64,000 nt of DNA from Homarus americanus (Eukaryota > Arthropoda > Malacostraca > Decapoda > Nephropidae). This document shows positions 1 through 10,790 of this stretch, one piece after another (position 1 is the first letter of the stretch; the number at the start of each line of letters is the position of its first letter). The stretch is from NCBI RefSeq assembly GCF_018991925.1, contig NW_024737042.1:19639295-19703294 (forward strand), read 5' to 3'. The position numbers and the translations under genes are program-made. Under the pieces are notes generated by a model. The model had not been told where the DNA came from. It was given only the letters and a program-made list of their open reading frames with translations, and searched no databases.

Positions 1-286
1 CGGCAGCATCTTTCCGGCGTTGGCGACTGTTTGCCTCGTTATGCAGTCGGGCTAACTCGAAAGTATTGACATGTTCTTATGTGGTGATCCTCCAAGCGTT
101 ACGGAACGGAGTAATCGCCTCCCAGGTGAGGAGATCGATTTGACACTTTTTCAGGTTTGTCTTAAGACTATCCTTATACCTTTTCAGTTGCCGGCCAGCG
201 TTACTTTTACTATTCGTTAAGTGACAGTAAAGTAGCTGATTTGGCAGTCTACTGTCGTCCAAGCGGGTAACATGGCCAGTCAATGC
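1..286 (-). pseudogene. LINE copy A, 3' segment (C-terminus of ORF2)
   Basis: Read on the minus strand, this segment encodes the tail of a LINE polyprotein. It begins at about 286 with the motif LTGHVTRLDDSRLPNQLLY, and KRYKDSLKTNLKKC follows. The same protein text occurs on the plus strand at about 26,400-26,530 in LINE copy B. The codons that should precede it (an EQLCWC segment) end at about 2,635 on the far side of the LTR element at 287-2,634. I therefore read 1-286 and 2,635-6,358 as one LINE split by a later insertion. The 3' end of the LINE lies outside the window to the left. This region carries the post-RT domain only, with no catalytic motif. Confidence 0.8.
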
Positions 287-740
287 AAATAAACTATCTC
301 CTCTCAACTATATAGTCCATACTCCTGATCGCAGAAAAGATTCACAACTTGTTCACATTAATCTCATGAAACTTTACCATTCCAGGCAGTCAGAGGAAGA
401 CATCCCAGAGGCTATAAGTCAACCTGTATTGCTTACGGTTTTGTCAGGGCCGGAGCCGGAGACAGATGACATGGACCTATTGGAGAATTTAGACTTCCCT
501 CTACCTAAAGAAAACCCTACTAACAGTCACATACTCAACAACTTGGATGAGTATTTTTCTGTTCTGAATCCATCTCAAGCAAAAGATCTCACTAAGTTAT
601 TATCAACATTTCCTAAAGTCACGTCAGACCTCCCAGGGTTTTGCAATATACTTAAACATGATATTAAGCTAATCTCAGATGATGTACAACCCATTAGGCA
701 ATCAGCCTATCGACTAAATCCACAAAAAAAGAGATTATGA
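287..740 (+). pseudogene. Integrase C-terminal tail fused to pre-RT region, Gmr1-like gypsy
   Basis: The frame is open from about 287, with the first ATG at 366, and stops with TGA at 738-740. Upstream of the ATG it reads as the C-terminal beta-barrel tail of a retroviral-type integrase (TPDRRK, then a VHINLMK-like strand). Downstream come about 100 residues of acidic spacer and then the conserved lead-in to RT (DLPGFCNILKHDI, QSAYRLNP). The RT frame opens at 737 in a different frame. An A-rich run at 724-730 and the junction at 735-740 suggest a single-base indel as the cause. Because the ATG at 366 lies within the integrase tail, it is unlikely to be a real start. The natural product would be a polyprotein begun far upstream. 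Confidence 0.75.
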
Positions 741-1984
741 AAAAGGAGGTAGATTTTTTGTTAAAACATAACTTAGCTGAGCCTAGTACCTCCCCCTGGG
801 CTTCACCTTGCCTTCTCATTCCAAAACCCGATGGCACTTTTCGTTTCTGTACCGATTATCGTAAAGTGAACCAGGTCACTGTCTCAGACTCCTACCCTTT
901 ACCTTTGATTGAAGATATAATAGACAGCATAGGCTGTGCCAAATTTATCAGTACGGTGGACTTATTGAAAGGATATTATCAAGTGGGACTCACGGATAGG
1001 GCAAAAATAATCTCAGCATTTATAACTCCATTTGGTCTTTTTCAATATTTGGTTATGGCGTTTGGCTTTTCTAATGCTCCGGCCACATTCCAGAGGGCCA
1101 TCAACTTCCTAATTCAGGACCTAGGTGGGACGTTCGCCTACCTGGATGACCTGGTGGTGGTGTCGGACAGCTGGGACGAACATCTGGTGCGTTTGGAGAT
1201 ACTGTTTGCACGACTGCAAGAGACTGGATTCACCATAAACCTGGCTAAATCTGCTTTTGGCCGGGCCTCAGTGACTTACCTGGGACATATCGTTGGGCAT
1301 GGTATGGTGAGACCCAAGGACGCAAACGTTAGAGCCATCTTGTCCTTCCCCACTCCAAGGACGAGGAAGGAACTCATGCGCTTCCTGGGGATGTGCGGCT
1401 ACTACCGTCGGTTCTGCAGTAACTTCTCCAGCGTGGCCGGACCCCTCACAGACCTTACCAGTTCTGCGGTCCCTTACATCTGGAACCAGAGGTGCGACCA
1501 GTCTTTCCACCGCCTCAAAGCCTTCCTTGCCTCCAAGCCTGTAGTCCACCCCCCTGACTACACCTCGCCCTTCCATCTGCAAATCGACGCTAGTGGTGTC
1601 GGAGTGGGGGCTGTGCTCCTACAACCCGACCCAACCACTGATGTTCTTCACCCTGTGGCATATTACTCCGCCAAGTTGAAAAAACATCAGACCAACTACT
1701 CGACCATAGAGAAGGAGGCCTTGGCTCTGGTGTTGGCAATAAAGAAGTTTGAATGTTACCTCCAGTCTTGCCCACAAACAACCCTAGTCTTCACCGACCA
1801 TAACCCACTCACGTTCATCCAAACCAACAAGACCTCCAACCAGCGAATCCTCCGCTGGGCTCTCCTCACCCAGCCCTATAATCTACAAGTCCGGCACATA
1901 AAGGGGGTCGATAACCTGATTGCAGACTCCTTATCCCGAGCTCCAGTGGAAATGCAGCAGCTACTCTCCAGACGCACCAGTTGA
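737..1984 (+). pseudogene. Reverse transcriptase-RNase H of Gmr1-like gypsy element
   Basis: This 415-codon open frame encodes RT, which copies element RNA to DNA, followed by RNase H. RT landmarks are SPWASPCLLIPKPDG, STVDLLKGYYQ (first catalytic Asp), FGFSNAPATFQR and the active site YLDD. The connection then has GYYRRFCSNFS. RNase H shows QIDASGVGVGAVLLQ, EKEALALVLAI and FTDHNPLTF, and ends at ADSLSR. No integrase follows: the stop is directly before the purine tract and LTR, supporting the INT-first order. The frame is offset from the upstream coding frame, so the polyprotein is broken. Base composition changes sharply near 1,090, from AT-rich to GC-rich third positions, inside the RT domain. 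Confidence 0.88.
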
Positions 1985-2030
1985 TCACCTCCTTCGCGCC
2001 CGCGCTACGGAGGTCTTTGGAGGGGGGGTG

Positions 2031-2634
2031 TGTTACGAACCCCTCCACCCAGCACTACGAACCACGCCATCTATTGTCCTGATCTACCTACCCAGCACCA
2101 CGAGCAACGCCATCTAGGGACGAGACACGAGTATGACTCGTCTTAGTTACCACTCCGGGGTTTCCCTTCTCCATATCCTGGTTGTTGCGTCACCTCCTCA
2201 AAGTCTTCTTTGTCAGCTCCAATTCGAGGAGAGAGGACTTGGCTCTGGGAAGTGACCACAGGATCATCTATCCTCTAAACCTACGTGCAGTGACTACCTA
2301 CCGTCTTCTACAATACTCAGCCTTACTCGTCAGCCATCTCAGCTCCTCACTTAAGTACTAGTATCTTGTATTAATTTCCCCACGTCCACTTGCTTCGAGA
2401 TTGTTTTATGTTTATTAATATGTATATACTGTTAATGTTTAGGTTAAGTTTGGTTAAGGGTAATTTATAAGCTGAATATTTTGTTAAGGGATTTATGGTA
2501 CTCTATTATATACAACGAAAACTCGCATCCTTTGTCTACCCTTTTATAGTCCGATTGTCTTTGTTTTTTATTGTTGTTACCTGTTGGGATCTGGGTAGAC
2601 GTATAACTATATTCTAAATCCCCAACTCGTAACA
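2031..2634 (+). repeat. 3' LTR of the partial Gmr1-like element
   Basis: The 604-bp LTR is bounded by short inverted ends, TGTTACGA at 2031 and TCGTAACA at 2634. It is preceded by a G-rich purine tract at 2019-2028 suited to priming plus-strand DNA. LINE coding sequence resumes immediately after 2634. No second copy of this LTR is in the window, so its age cannot be judged. Confidence 0.75.
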
Positions 2635-5600
2635 CCAACATAATTGTTCATGGATATTGGTAGCCTCGATGCTTTCACAGTTGGTGTCAGCAAGAATTCT
2701 GGCAATTGTTCTCTTGTCTTCCCACCGAACTTGGAGGCTGGAACGTAGACTACGTTGGTGAAAGTTTTCAAGTGCCTTGATGTGCCTCCTGTATGTGACC
2801 TTTGTCTCGCTGCCATATAGCAGGGTGGGGAGGACCAGTGCTCGAAGTAAATGTAACTTTGTAGATAATTTCAGCACTCTACAGCTGAAGACACGGTTTC
2901 GGAGTCTGCCAAAGGCTTGAGATGCACATCTGATCCAATGCTGACATTCTTCATCGAAGTCTGCGGTGGTGGATAGATGGGAGCCGAGATACCGAATGTG
3001 GGTAACATTAGAAAGGTTAGTACCGTTTAGCTGGATGGATGGTGAAGTTGTGGGTGAACCAGGGGGATGATGAAAGTGAATCTGATTCTTATGTACATTA
3101 ACCTCAAGGCCGAAATATGCATATGCATCTGCGTAGGTCTTCAAGATCTCCTGTAGGTCGCGTTCAGTGTGAGCGACAAGGGTGAGGTCGTCTGAATACT
3201 GAAGCTCAGTAATGGAAGTCGCCAACACCTTTATTCCTGCCTGGAGTCCTCTTATGTTGAAAAGACCCCCCTTCATGCGGTGCTCGATGTCCACCCCGCC
3301 AGCTAAATTGGCACTGGCAGGAGTAAGAAAGGCAGACAAGATAATGGAAAACAGAGTTGGTTTCAGTACACATACTTGTTTTACCCCCGTTTGGATGGGG
3401 AATAGCTTAATCTGAGTGCCATTCTGCTAGACCCTTCCGATCATGCCATCGTGGAGTTGCTTCACAATGCCGCTGAATTTTGGTGGGCAGCCAAAATGGC
3501 TGAGCGTCCACCAGAGGGCTTCCCTGTTGACTGAGTCGAAGGCCTTGGGCAGGTCGATGAAAATTATGTACAGGTCATGACGCTTTTTTCTGCACTTATT
3601 TTGTATATGACGGGAAGCAAAGATCATGCCAGTGGTGTCACGTGATGGTCTAAAACCACATTGAGACTCTGGGAAGAAGTTTTCCGCCTTAGGAGGAAGT
3701 CTGTTTTGGAGGACTCGGCGATAATATTGCCAGCTATGGACAGCAGCGAGATCCTGCGGTAGTTGCCACAGTCTGACCGGTCTCCCTTGTTTTTATAAAT
3801 ATTGACAATGGAGGCGTCCTTAAGAACTTGGGATTTCCTCCTTTTCCCATATATTCTCCAGGAGGGACTGGAGACGTCTGGTAAGCAGACGTCCTCCTGC
3901 TTTATACACCTCAGCTGAGAATCCATCAGGCCCTGAGGCTTTGTTATTCTTCATATGTTTGAGGGTAGTAACTAACTCATCCAGGGATGGAGGATAGCAG
4001 AGGTGGGTCAGCTCTGGATGCTGAGAGACCTGCTAGGTAGTCAGTACATCCACATCGGTGTTTCGGTTGAGCAGTGAATGGTAGCGCTTTTTCCAGGGCT
4101 GAAGGAGGTCTTCATCGTCTTTAATTATGGAGTTACTGTCGGATGAGCGGAGGCGGGCTGCACCATTAGTGATTGGCCCATAAAATGTTTTAGTGGAATT
4201 GAAAAATTCGTGCATCTTTTCCTAATCAGCAAATATTTGTGTTTCACGTGCTTTATTTTTAAGCCAGTCGTTCTTTATATTGCGAAGTGCCTGTTGGGCA
4301 GCCATTTTCTTCTTGAGGAAGGTATCAGCTTTGGTCCGAAACTGAGGGTTGTTCTGCCAGTCAATTAAAGCAGTACGTTTATTATCGAAAAGTACATAGA
4401 TTTCCGTGCCGTTTTCATTAAACCAGACCTGGTGTATTCTTTCGATCTGGCTGAGGGTCTCTCTGCAGGTTTTTGTCATGACAGTGTCGATTGATTTTGA
4501 TTTTGCCACTTGCAGCGGCTACTTTAATGTGCACCCCACACTCATCCTGTGAGCGGTAGCGCAAAAGGATTACAGAGTAGGGTTTACAAAGGGTCATAAT
4601 AATTAACCCCCGTTGTCAGGATATTATGGCACTGAATGTTACACATTATTTCATTTACATTATTTGTTTAGTTCTATACATAAAGGGTAACTTATTCACA
4701 AATGCGTGAGTACAGGCGTGTGAGGCAGTATGTCTGGCCTCACACTTTGTTATTCACATTTACGTGGGAGGTATTCAAGCACGAGAATACCCATTCGGTT
4801 GTTTGTTGTCGGGTTGTTTAACAGCCCATGTTCGAGATGCTCTCTGAAAGCATGTCCTACCGCTGGATCCTCCAGACGCTTAGTGTTAAAGCCTCTTCTG
4901 GAGGCTTGCTGCCTTCACCGTTTTGGGGTGACTTGAAGTGAGAGCTCCACTCTGACGAGCAGATGATCAGTGTCGCAGTGGTCTGAGCCACGCATGGCAC
5001 GGGTGATGAGGACATCTCGGCGATTTCTTTTTCTGAAAATGTACTCAATGAGATGTCAGTGTTTGGATCGTGGGTGTTGCCACGAACCCTTAAACTTGTC
5101 GGCCTGCCTAAACAAGGTGTTGGTGATAGTGAGGTTGTGTTCAGCACACTTGATGAGGAGACGTCGGCCGTTGGGATTACACTTGCCTAGTCCATTTCTC
5201 CCAATGGTTCACTGCCAAGTGTCAGCATCTCTGCCAACTCTGGCATTGAAGTAGCCAAGGAGCACAACCTTATCTTCTCTGATAGAGGTTAGCACTCTGT
5301 CGAGGTCGACGTAAAAAGCCTCCTTGGTGGCATCCTCTGCATCCAGTGTTGGGGCGTAGGCATTGATGAAAAAGGCATGACATGAGTGATTCAGTGGGAC
5401 TAGGAGCGTCATGAGGCACTCGTTGATTCCAATAGGCATTTCAGTTAGCTTATGTAGGATGTATTGGCGGATGGTAAAGCCAAGTCCCTAAATGCGGTTT
5501 CTTTCTGCAGTATGCTTACCCTTCCAGAAGAAGGCATAGCCAGACCTCCTTTCTGTGAGTCGGGACTCACTAATGGCTGCTATGTCGATGTTATACCTAG

Positions 5601-6358
5601 CCAGCTATTTTGATACATGGGCGGTTCTTCTTTCAGGACGCTCATTTGTGCCAGTATTTAAGAGGGTTCTGACAGTCCATGCAGCGACCATAAGAGGTTG
5701 TATAGTTTGTTTTTGTTTGGATCTGTGATTTTGATTGTGTTTACGACCGAATAAGATGACCTTACTATGTGCGGTTGCCCTGTCAGGTTTTTGTTTTTTT
5801 TAGGGAGGCTATGTTTAGGGCACCTTTTCTAGCCCCCTCCCTATGTGGGGTGAGCAGAGTGGTCCTCGAAAGGGCTGCTCAGTCGTACAGACAGGACCGG
5901 ATGGCACTGCTGCCTAGATTTCAATGCATATACGACCATCTTATCTGTGCCACCCATGTGCAGAGTTGTGACTAGAAACTCCTGGCAGTCATCTCTGCCT
6001 GTCCCCGTCGCCACTCGTCCGTCGCCATGGGACTTTTGGGGGTATAGGGGTTTTGATGATGTTGAGAGGTATGATGAGCTGGATGATGGCTTCGCGTGAG
6101 TTAGTTTATGTGATGAAGCAGGAGCGCAGGCTGGAACCACACATCTTAGCTCTCCCCTTTCCTGATCCAGTTGTGCAAGTGTTGCAACGACTGGGGAGAG
6201 GGAGAATTGCAATAGACTGTCGATAGCCCAGTTTGTTGGGTCTCGCCTTAGTAGCCTGTCCATCAGGCATTGCCTTCGTCCGCCGGTGTAGTCGTTGGGT
6301 TCCCATGGTGGTCACCTCTTCCGCCTATACCGCCGTTGGGATCTTGTTGGAGCTCTGT
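2635..6358 (-). pseudogene. LINE copy A, endonuclease plus reverse transcriptase (broken)
   Basis: This non-LTR retrotransposon reads right to left. An AP-type endonuclease occupies about 5,700-4,860: YAPT and then GYFNARVGRD at 5,209-5,439, where the usual catalytic Asp of GDFNAR is Tyr, and RDVLITRAMRGSDH near 4,990. A linker (4,033-4,509) follows, then RT in pieces: YKNKGDRSDCGNYRRISLLS (3,624-3,926), IIFIDLPKAFDSVN (3,427-3,627), QYSDDLTLVAH and LLYGSETKVTYRRHIK (2,614-3,339). Several frameshifts and stops break it. The 5' end at about 6,355 (GAGCTCCAACAAGA) matches the start of copy B near 23,190. The family resembles RTE/Jockey-group LINEs with the GHVTRMDDSRLPKQL tail. The clade is not proven here. 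Confidence 0.82.
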
Positions 6359-6361
6359 AAG

Positions 6362-6387
6362 CACACACACACACACACACACACACA
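6362..6387. repeat. (CA)n microsatellite
   Basis: Thirteen uninterrupted CA units lie directly at the 5' boundary of LINE copy A. The following stretch, 6,388-6,743, has no ORF or repeat that I can recognise. Confidence 0.95.
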
Positions 6388-6743
6388 TTGAAGGGTCAAG
6401 ACGTAGCTGGCGCTCCTCTGGGAGCAGCCAGGTCAACTGTTAAGTTGGCCCATACCAACTCCTTTACCTGAACCCCTCCTCCCCACCGGAATATTAACAA
6501 ATCATCGCCAGAAGTTACAATTTCATTTAGGAAAGGAATGGGATGTTGAACAGAGGTGAACGGTGGTGAACAGTGCTTAAGTCAGTGAGAACAACTCAAC
6601 AGTAACAGCTAAGTAGTACCAAGTTAACCATCACACAGTGAGGTTCCAGATACCCAGTGATAACTGCCCGTGAGACCCAACAACAACCAGCGATGTGTTA
6701 ATCCGTCTACGATAGGAAGGCCTGGGACTACATCTCACTCATA

Positions 6744-7223
6744 TAACACCATCTGTGAGGGAATTAATACACCACATCAGGCCCCTCATAACACCATCTG
6801 TGAGGGAATTACTACACCACGTCGGGTCCCTCATAACACCATCTGTGAGGGAATTACTACACCGCGTCAGGCCCCTCATAACACCATCTGTGAGGGAATT
6901 CGTACACCACATGATGCCCCTCATAACACCATCTGTGAGGGAGTTACTACACCACGTGAGGCCACTCATAACACCATCTGTGAAGGAATTACTACACCAT
7001 GTGAGGCTACTCATAACACCATCTGTGAAGGAATTACTACACCACGTCAGGCCCCTTCATAACACCATCTGTGAGGGAATTACTACACCACGTTAGGTCC
7101 CTCATAACAACATCTGTGAGGGAATTACTACACCACGTCAGGTCCCCCATAACACCATCTGTGAGGGAACTACTACACCACATGAGGTCCCTCCTAACAC
7201 CATCTGGGAGGGAGTTATTGCAG
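6744..7223. repeat. 45-bp minisatellite, ten full units plus one partial
   Basis: Unit starts are at 6744, 6789, 6834, 6879, 6924, 6969, 7014, 7060, 7105, 7150 and 7195. Each unit begins TAACACCATCTGTGAGGG and continues with ATTACTACACCACGT. The unit is exactly 15 codons, so several frames stay open on both strands (for example 6670-7062 gives 15-residue repeats around NTICEGITTPRQAPH). A single extra T near 7,052 shifts the phase. Each unit boundary holds a short inverted repeat, CCCTCA and TGAGGG about 12 nt apart. No domain is recognised, and I treat the ORFs as a by-product of the period. Confidence 0.95.
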
Positions 7224-7398
7224 TACAGTACGTGTTTGCTGTTCAACACCTTCATTAATCTGTATGTTCACTGTATGTTCCTTTACCTTTCTCTCATGAA
7301 GGCTTTTGTTAAACCACCAATGTCAATGTATGTAATAAGTCATTTATGTCCAATGTATATTTTCAGCCTTCGGGCTGCAGAACTTTTTAAATAAACCG

Positions 7399-7403
<5 letters not shown>
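7224..7403 (+). mobile_element. Retroelement 3' tail with TTCG hairpin
   Basis: At 7364-7377 there is a perfect 5-bp stem, CAGCC-TTCG-GGCTG, closing a TTCG tetraloop. It is followed by AACTTTTTAAATAAACCG and then a (ATT)n tract. A stable hairpin just before a simple-repeat tail is typical of the 3' end recognised by LINE reverse transcriptases, including on SINEs. The upstream limit is unclear, and no tRNA-like A/B boxes were found, so LINE tail versus SINE cannot be decided. Confidence 0.5.

Positions 7404-7479
<76 letters not shown>
7404..7479. repeat. (ATT)n then (AC)n compound microsatellite
   Basis: About 50 bp of ATT units run directly into about 26 bp of AC units. It probably grew from the 3' tail of the retroelement ending at about 7,403. 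Confidence 0.95.
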
Positions 7480-9800
7480 TCGAGATATACTGTGTCTGGT
7501 TTGTGTGTGCGCGTGTGTCTGTAGCCTGGTTTAGGGTGATAATGCACGAACATTGGTTTAACGCTGTAATTTACATCTCATGGATATCATGGGAGGGGTT
7601 ACGCTTCTACTGTTTTTAAAGGAGTTTGCTGGTGGTCTGGGGCTGACAAATGTGATAGACTGGGGGGAAGGAGGAGGAGGAAGGGGGTAGGAAGAAAATG
7701 GAGGAAGAGGAAGAGGGAGCGGTAGGGGGAAGAAGGGACAAGCAGGTGTTTCTGTGAAGGTCGAGTGGTGGACTGAATTATTCAAGAGCTTTAGTTATAA
7801 TGGTTCTGGTACAGCAAAAAAGCTTTATCGTGAAAGACTCCAAACACTTGAGGATGAGAACTCATGCATTCACTACCAATCAGCCAAATGTTGTGCGAGG
7901 TTTAGGTGAAGAGCGTTTAGGGATCTGAGACCAAGGACATCTCGGAGAAGGTAGATAGTGGTGAGAACATATTACAGGTGCTATTAGGTGCGGGATTTAG
8001 GTGGTGTGATTAAAACAGAACACTACTAAACAAGGGGAAGACACAAGATAGCACACAAAATATCTCAGAGTGAGTTGAAGTGTTGATGTAAAGGCTTGAG
8101 TGATAGTTATGAGAAGAGAAATAAAATTTGGCTTATATCTGTGATGAGCAGGAGTAATGAAGGTGTAAGGGCGGAAACTATCTTCCTGCTCGTTACCGCT
8201 GCTAACTCTCTCGTTTGCTGGTGCGGACAACACTTAGGGTGGTTGGGCAGAGGTGAGAACGGCAGCTGCTACCCGGGTCACCGGCAGATTCACCCCAGCC
8301 GCCATACGGTCACTATCTAGCTACCCCACTGTTCTTCAAATTCTGGCTGTGATCTCATCATAGGTCCTGGACTCGTGGGCTGTGTCCCCAGACCTTCACT
8401 TATCGACTGTCAATTCTCTGGTCATCTACCACATACCACGACCGTCAGTTCATCTCATTTCGTCTGTGCCCCGGTGTTCTCCAGCCATTTCAAGACAATC
8501 TGCCGCTGTCGCTCGAGTGTGGAGTTGAATGGACGTTTCCCTACCCTGAGTGTGCATCACCATGTTCCAGAACCTTCCCCCAGGGCCACTGCCGTAGGAA
8601 ATATCTGTTCATTGTTTGATTCTATGGTTGTTTGATCCCATTAATTGTTGACTCCCATTAATTGTTTGATTCCTTTAATTGATTGCTTCCCTTAATTGTT
8701 TGACTCCCGTAATTATTTGATGTTTGTTGAGTGGTGTCAGAGTTTTGTGTTATAGTTTTTTATAGTAAAGAGATGTCAATCTCAAACGGTTGTTTGCTAT
8801 TCCTCTAAAAACCATGGTCCTTGACTTTCCTTTATTAAAGAACCTGATTAGTCTGGTAAGGGATTTCTATCCCCAATTCTCAGGCCTTTACAGAAGGTAA
8901 TGGTAAAAAGCGAAATATCCCGACCACCATTCCTTCAATATTACTCTGAGAGAGACAAGGTTTGGGTCATTGAGCACTATGGAATTCCAAGCTGCCAATA
9001 ACAGTTACGCGAGAGCATGAAATCAAATATTCAGTTTTGTCGAAGAAAAATAGAACTGACGCAGGATGACAAGGACTAAAGGAGAATTATTTGCAATAAA
9101 CACGTCAGGTAGATTTTTCGGAGAGACTCTTGAACCTTACTAGATCATGGCTGAATGGAGTTGTTGGGAGGAAGGAACACCCGAACACGTGGAGTAACCA
9201 GTACCTTCTCCTCCTCCTCCTTGGAGTAGAAAATAGTGGAGCACGTCCAGCAAGGTAATAAGAGGGAATTATAACTTTCGTTTGGAAACTTTTTTCTTTG
9301 TTGGGAAAAATTTACTAATATTTACTTGTGCAGACAAAAAAACAGATAGTGGATTGAATTCATTTTAGTTCTTTATTCCTCGAATATTATAAAACCGTTT
9401 AATAAGGAACGATAGAGGAATCATACACTAACAGGATCACCAGAGGCTATTTATAAGCCGAAGGAACAATAAAAACAACTTGATCGGTATCGCTGATCTG
9501 TCAATTTCCATTCCTCATTTCATATATTTTCTCCGTTTTATTAAAAAAAATTCCCCAGTAAGTGTGAATGCAATATAAGCCCTTCATGCAATTCGGTTCT
9601 CTCGGGTGGTTAAGGTGAAGGAAATTGGTTGTGGACTCCAGGAAAACCTCCCACAGTAAATGGCAAAGGGCCCTTATCAAGCTGGCATTAGCACTGACTC
9701 CCAGATTATACGCTTGAGCTATCATGAAGTTCGGAAAACCAACTCTCTCAGGTGGTCGTGCTGCAGCGCCAAGCATCTGACCTGTACACTGCCATTACTA
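7480..9800. other. No gene seen; short degenerate repeat inside
   Basis: No ORF here shows a recognisable domain. A purine-rich block lies at 7,657-7,740. At 8,608-8,728 a degenerate tandem repeat of roughly 20 bp is built on ATTGTTTGA(T/C)TCCC, with about five units. The remainder looks like non-coding or old, unrecognisable repeat DNA. Confidence 0.5.
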
Positions 9801-10003
9801 CCTACTCCCCTCCCTTTCCTCCCTTTTCCCTTCCTCATTCTCCCCTCCCGTTCCTCCCGCTCCCCTTCCCCTTCCTCCCTCTCCTCCCTCTCTTTCTTCC
9901 CCCTCACTTTCCTTCTCTACTCTCTCCCATTTCCCCCTTCCTCCCTCTCCCAGTTCCCCCCTCCACCTCACTTCCCTCCTCCCTTTCCTACCCTTCCCCC
10001 TCC
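9801..10003. repeat. Polypyrimidine tract (C/T-rich on + strand)
   Basis: About 200 bp consist almost only of C and T (CCCTTCC, CTCCCTCTC and similar). Open frames over it encode Pro/Leu/Ser-rich low-complexity text, and on the other strand Gly/Glu/Arg-rich text. These frames should not be read as genes. Confidence 0.9.
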
Positions 10004-10225
10004 GATCGTAGGTCATCAGCACACACCAGATGAACAAGACAAAGATGAGAACAGTAATGAGGATGAGGTGAAGAGGATGTATGAAAGAACAGAAAGAGAG
10101 AAAAGAAAAAAAGGGAAGAAGTGGAAGAATGTAGATGTTTATAGAAAAATGTTTGAAGAGCTTTTGCGAGTGGCCAACAAGGTTTTGCTTTGTGTGAGTG
10201 AGACCAACAATAAATTGTCAACTGG

Positions 10226-10368
10226 AGATGAGAGAAAGAGAGGAGGGGAAGAGGAGAGGAAAGAGGAGACAGGCGGAGACAGTGAAAGGGAGAAGAGGAA
10301 GAAAAGAAGAAAAGGCGTAAGAGTTAAAAAGAGATAGACAGAAAGAGAGAGAGAGAGAGAGAGAGGTG
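10226..10368. repeat. Polypurine tract ending in (GA)n
   Basis: An A/G-rich block ends with a pure GA run at about 10,343-10,363. It lies about 220 bp after a C/T-rich block on the same strand, so a transcript across both could fold back on itself. The intervening 10,010-10,220 encodes charged residues only. Confidence 0.85.
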
Positions 10369-10499
10369 GCGCGGGACCAAAAAGGAGGGAAGAGAGGGAT
10401 AAAAATTTAAAGAGGGAAATAGACAGACAAACAGAGAAACAAAGTTACGTAAAGTTAAACTTCTGATATGAATATTGCCTTCCTACGGCTGTATTTCCA

Positions 10500-10790
10500 C
10501 CAGTGACCACACCCAGTCGCTCAACCCTAACCTAAACATCTATTTGCCTGTCTAGCCAACCTAACATCCCTATACCCCACTTACCTAACACCCTCCCGCG
10601 CCCACCCACCCCTCTTCCCACAAGAAAAAATCTGGCTTCCCTGAAGATTATACACCCCAGCTCATTTCACCTAATGATTTACCAACCTAATGCTACCTGG
10701 TAGGGTTAGGTTAAGTTAAGTGAACGTTAATTTAGATTAGGTTAAATTACGTTACGTTGGGTTAGCATTAGGTTGTTTAATCATCAGGTT
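10500..10790. repeat. Degenerate CCTAA/TTAGG-like pentamer DNA
   Basis: Scattered CCTAA words occur at 10,525-10,590. TTAGGTTAAGTT-type words on the opposite orientation occur at 10,702-10,775. They are too degenerate to call a telomeric array. Similar words recur at 17,915, 38,232-38,550, 43,560 and 59,008. Confidence 0.6.

Larger units (their letters stand above)
287..2634 (+). mobile_element. 5'-truncated Ty3/gypsy element with INT upstream of RT (Gmr1-like)
   Basis: This is a partial LTR retrotransposon inside LINE copy A. From about 287 one open frame runs LNYIVHTPDRRK then HINLMKLYHSR, the classic C-terminal tail of a Ty3/gypsy integrase. The same frame continues directly into the pre-RT region. 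The 5' LTR, gag, protease and integrase core are missing. RT and RNase H follow (737-1984), then a purine tract (2019-2028) and a 3' LTR (2031-2634). In ordinary gypsy elements integrase follows RNase H. Here its tail precedes RT, the order described for Gmr1-like gypsy elements. No target duplication can be tested because the 5' end is lost. Confidence 0.82.

Noticed and set aside
6670..7096. Repetitive 113-130 residue proteins across the 45-bp array
   Set aside because: Open frames arise on both strands because the unit is 15 codons without stops. There is no domain, no signal sequence and no preferred frame.
6744..7223. CRISPR-like array
   Set aside because: Whole 45-bp units are repeated with no unique spacers, and the DNA is eukaryotic. 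It is a minisatellite.
8375..8635. 86-residue ORF
   Set aside because: No domain, no supporting context, and a length expected by chance.
9660..10337. 225-residue basic/proline-rich protein
   Set aside because: It is only a translation of polypyrimidine then polypurine DNA, with equally long frames on the other strand.
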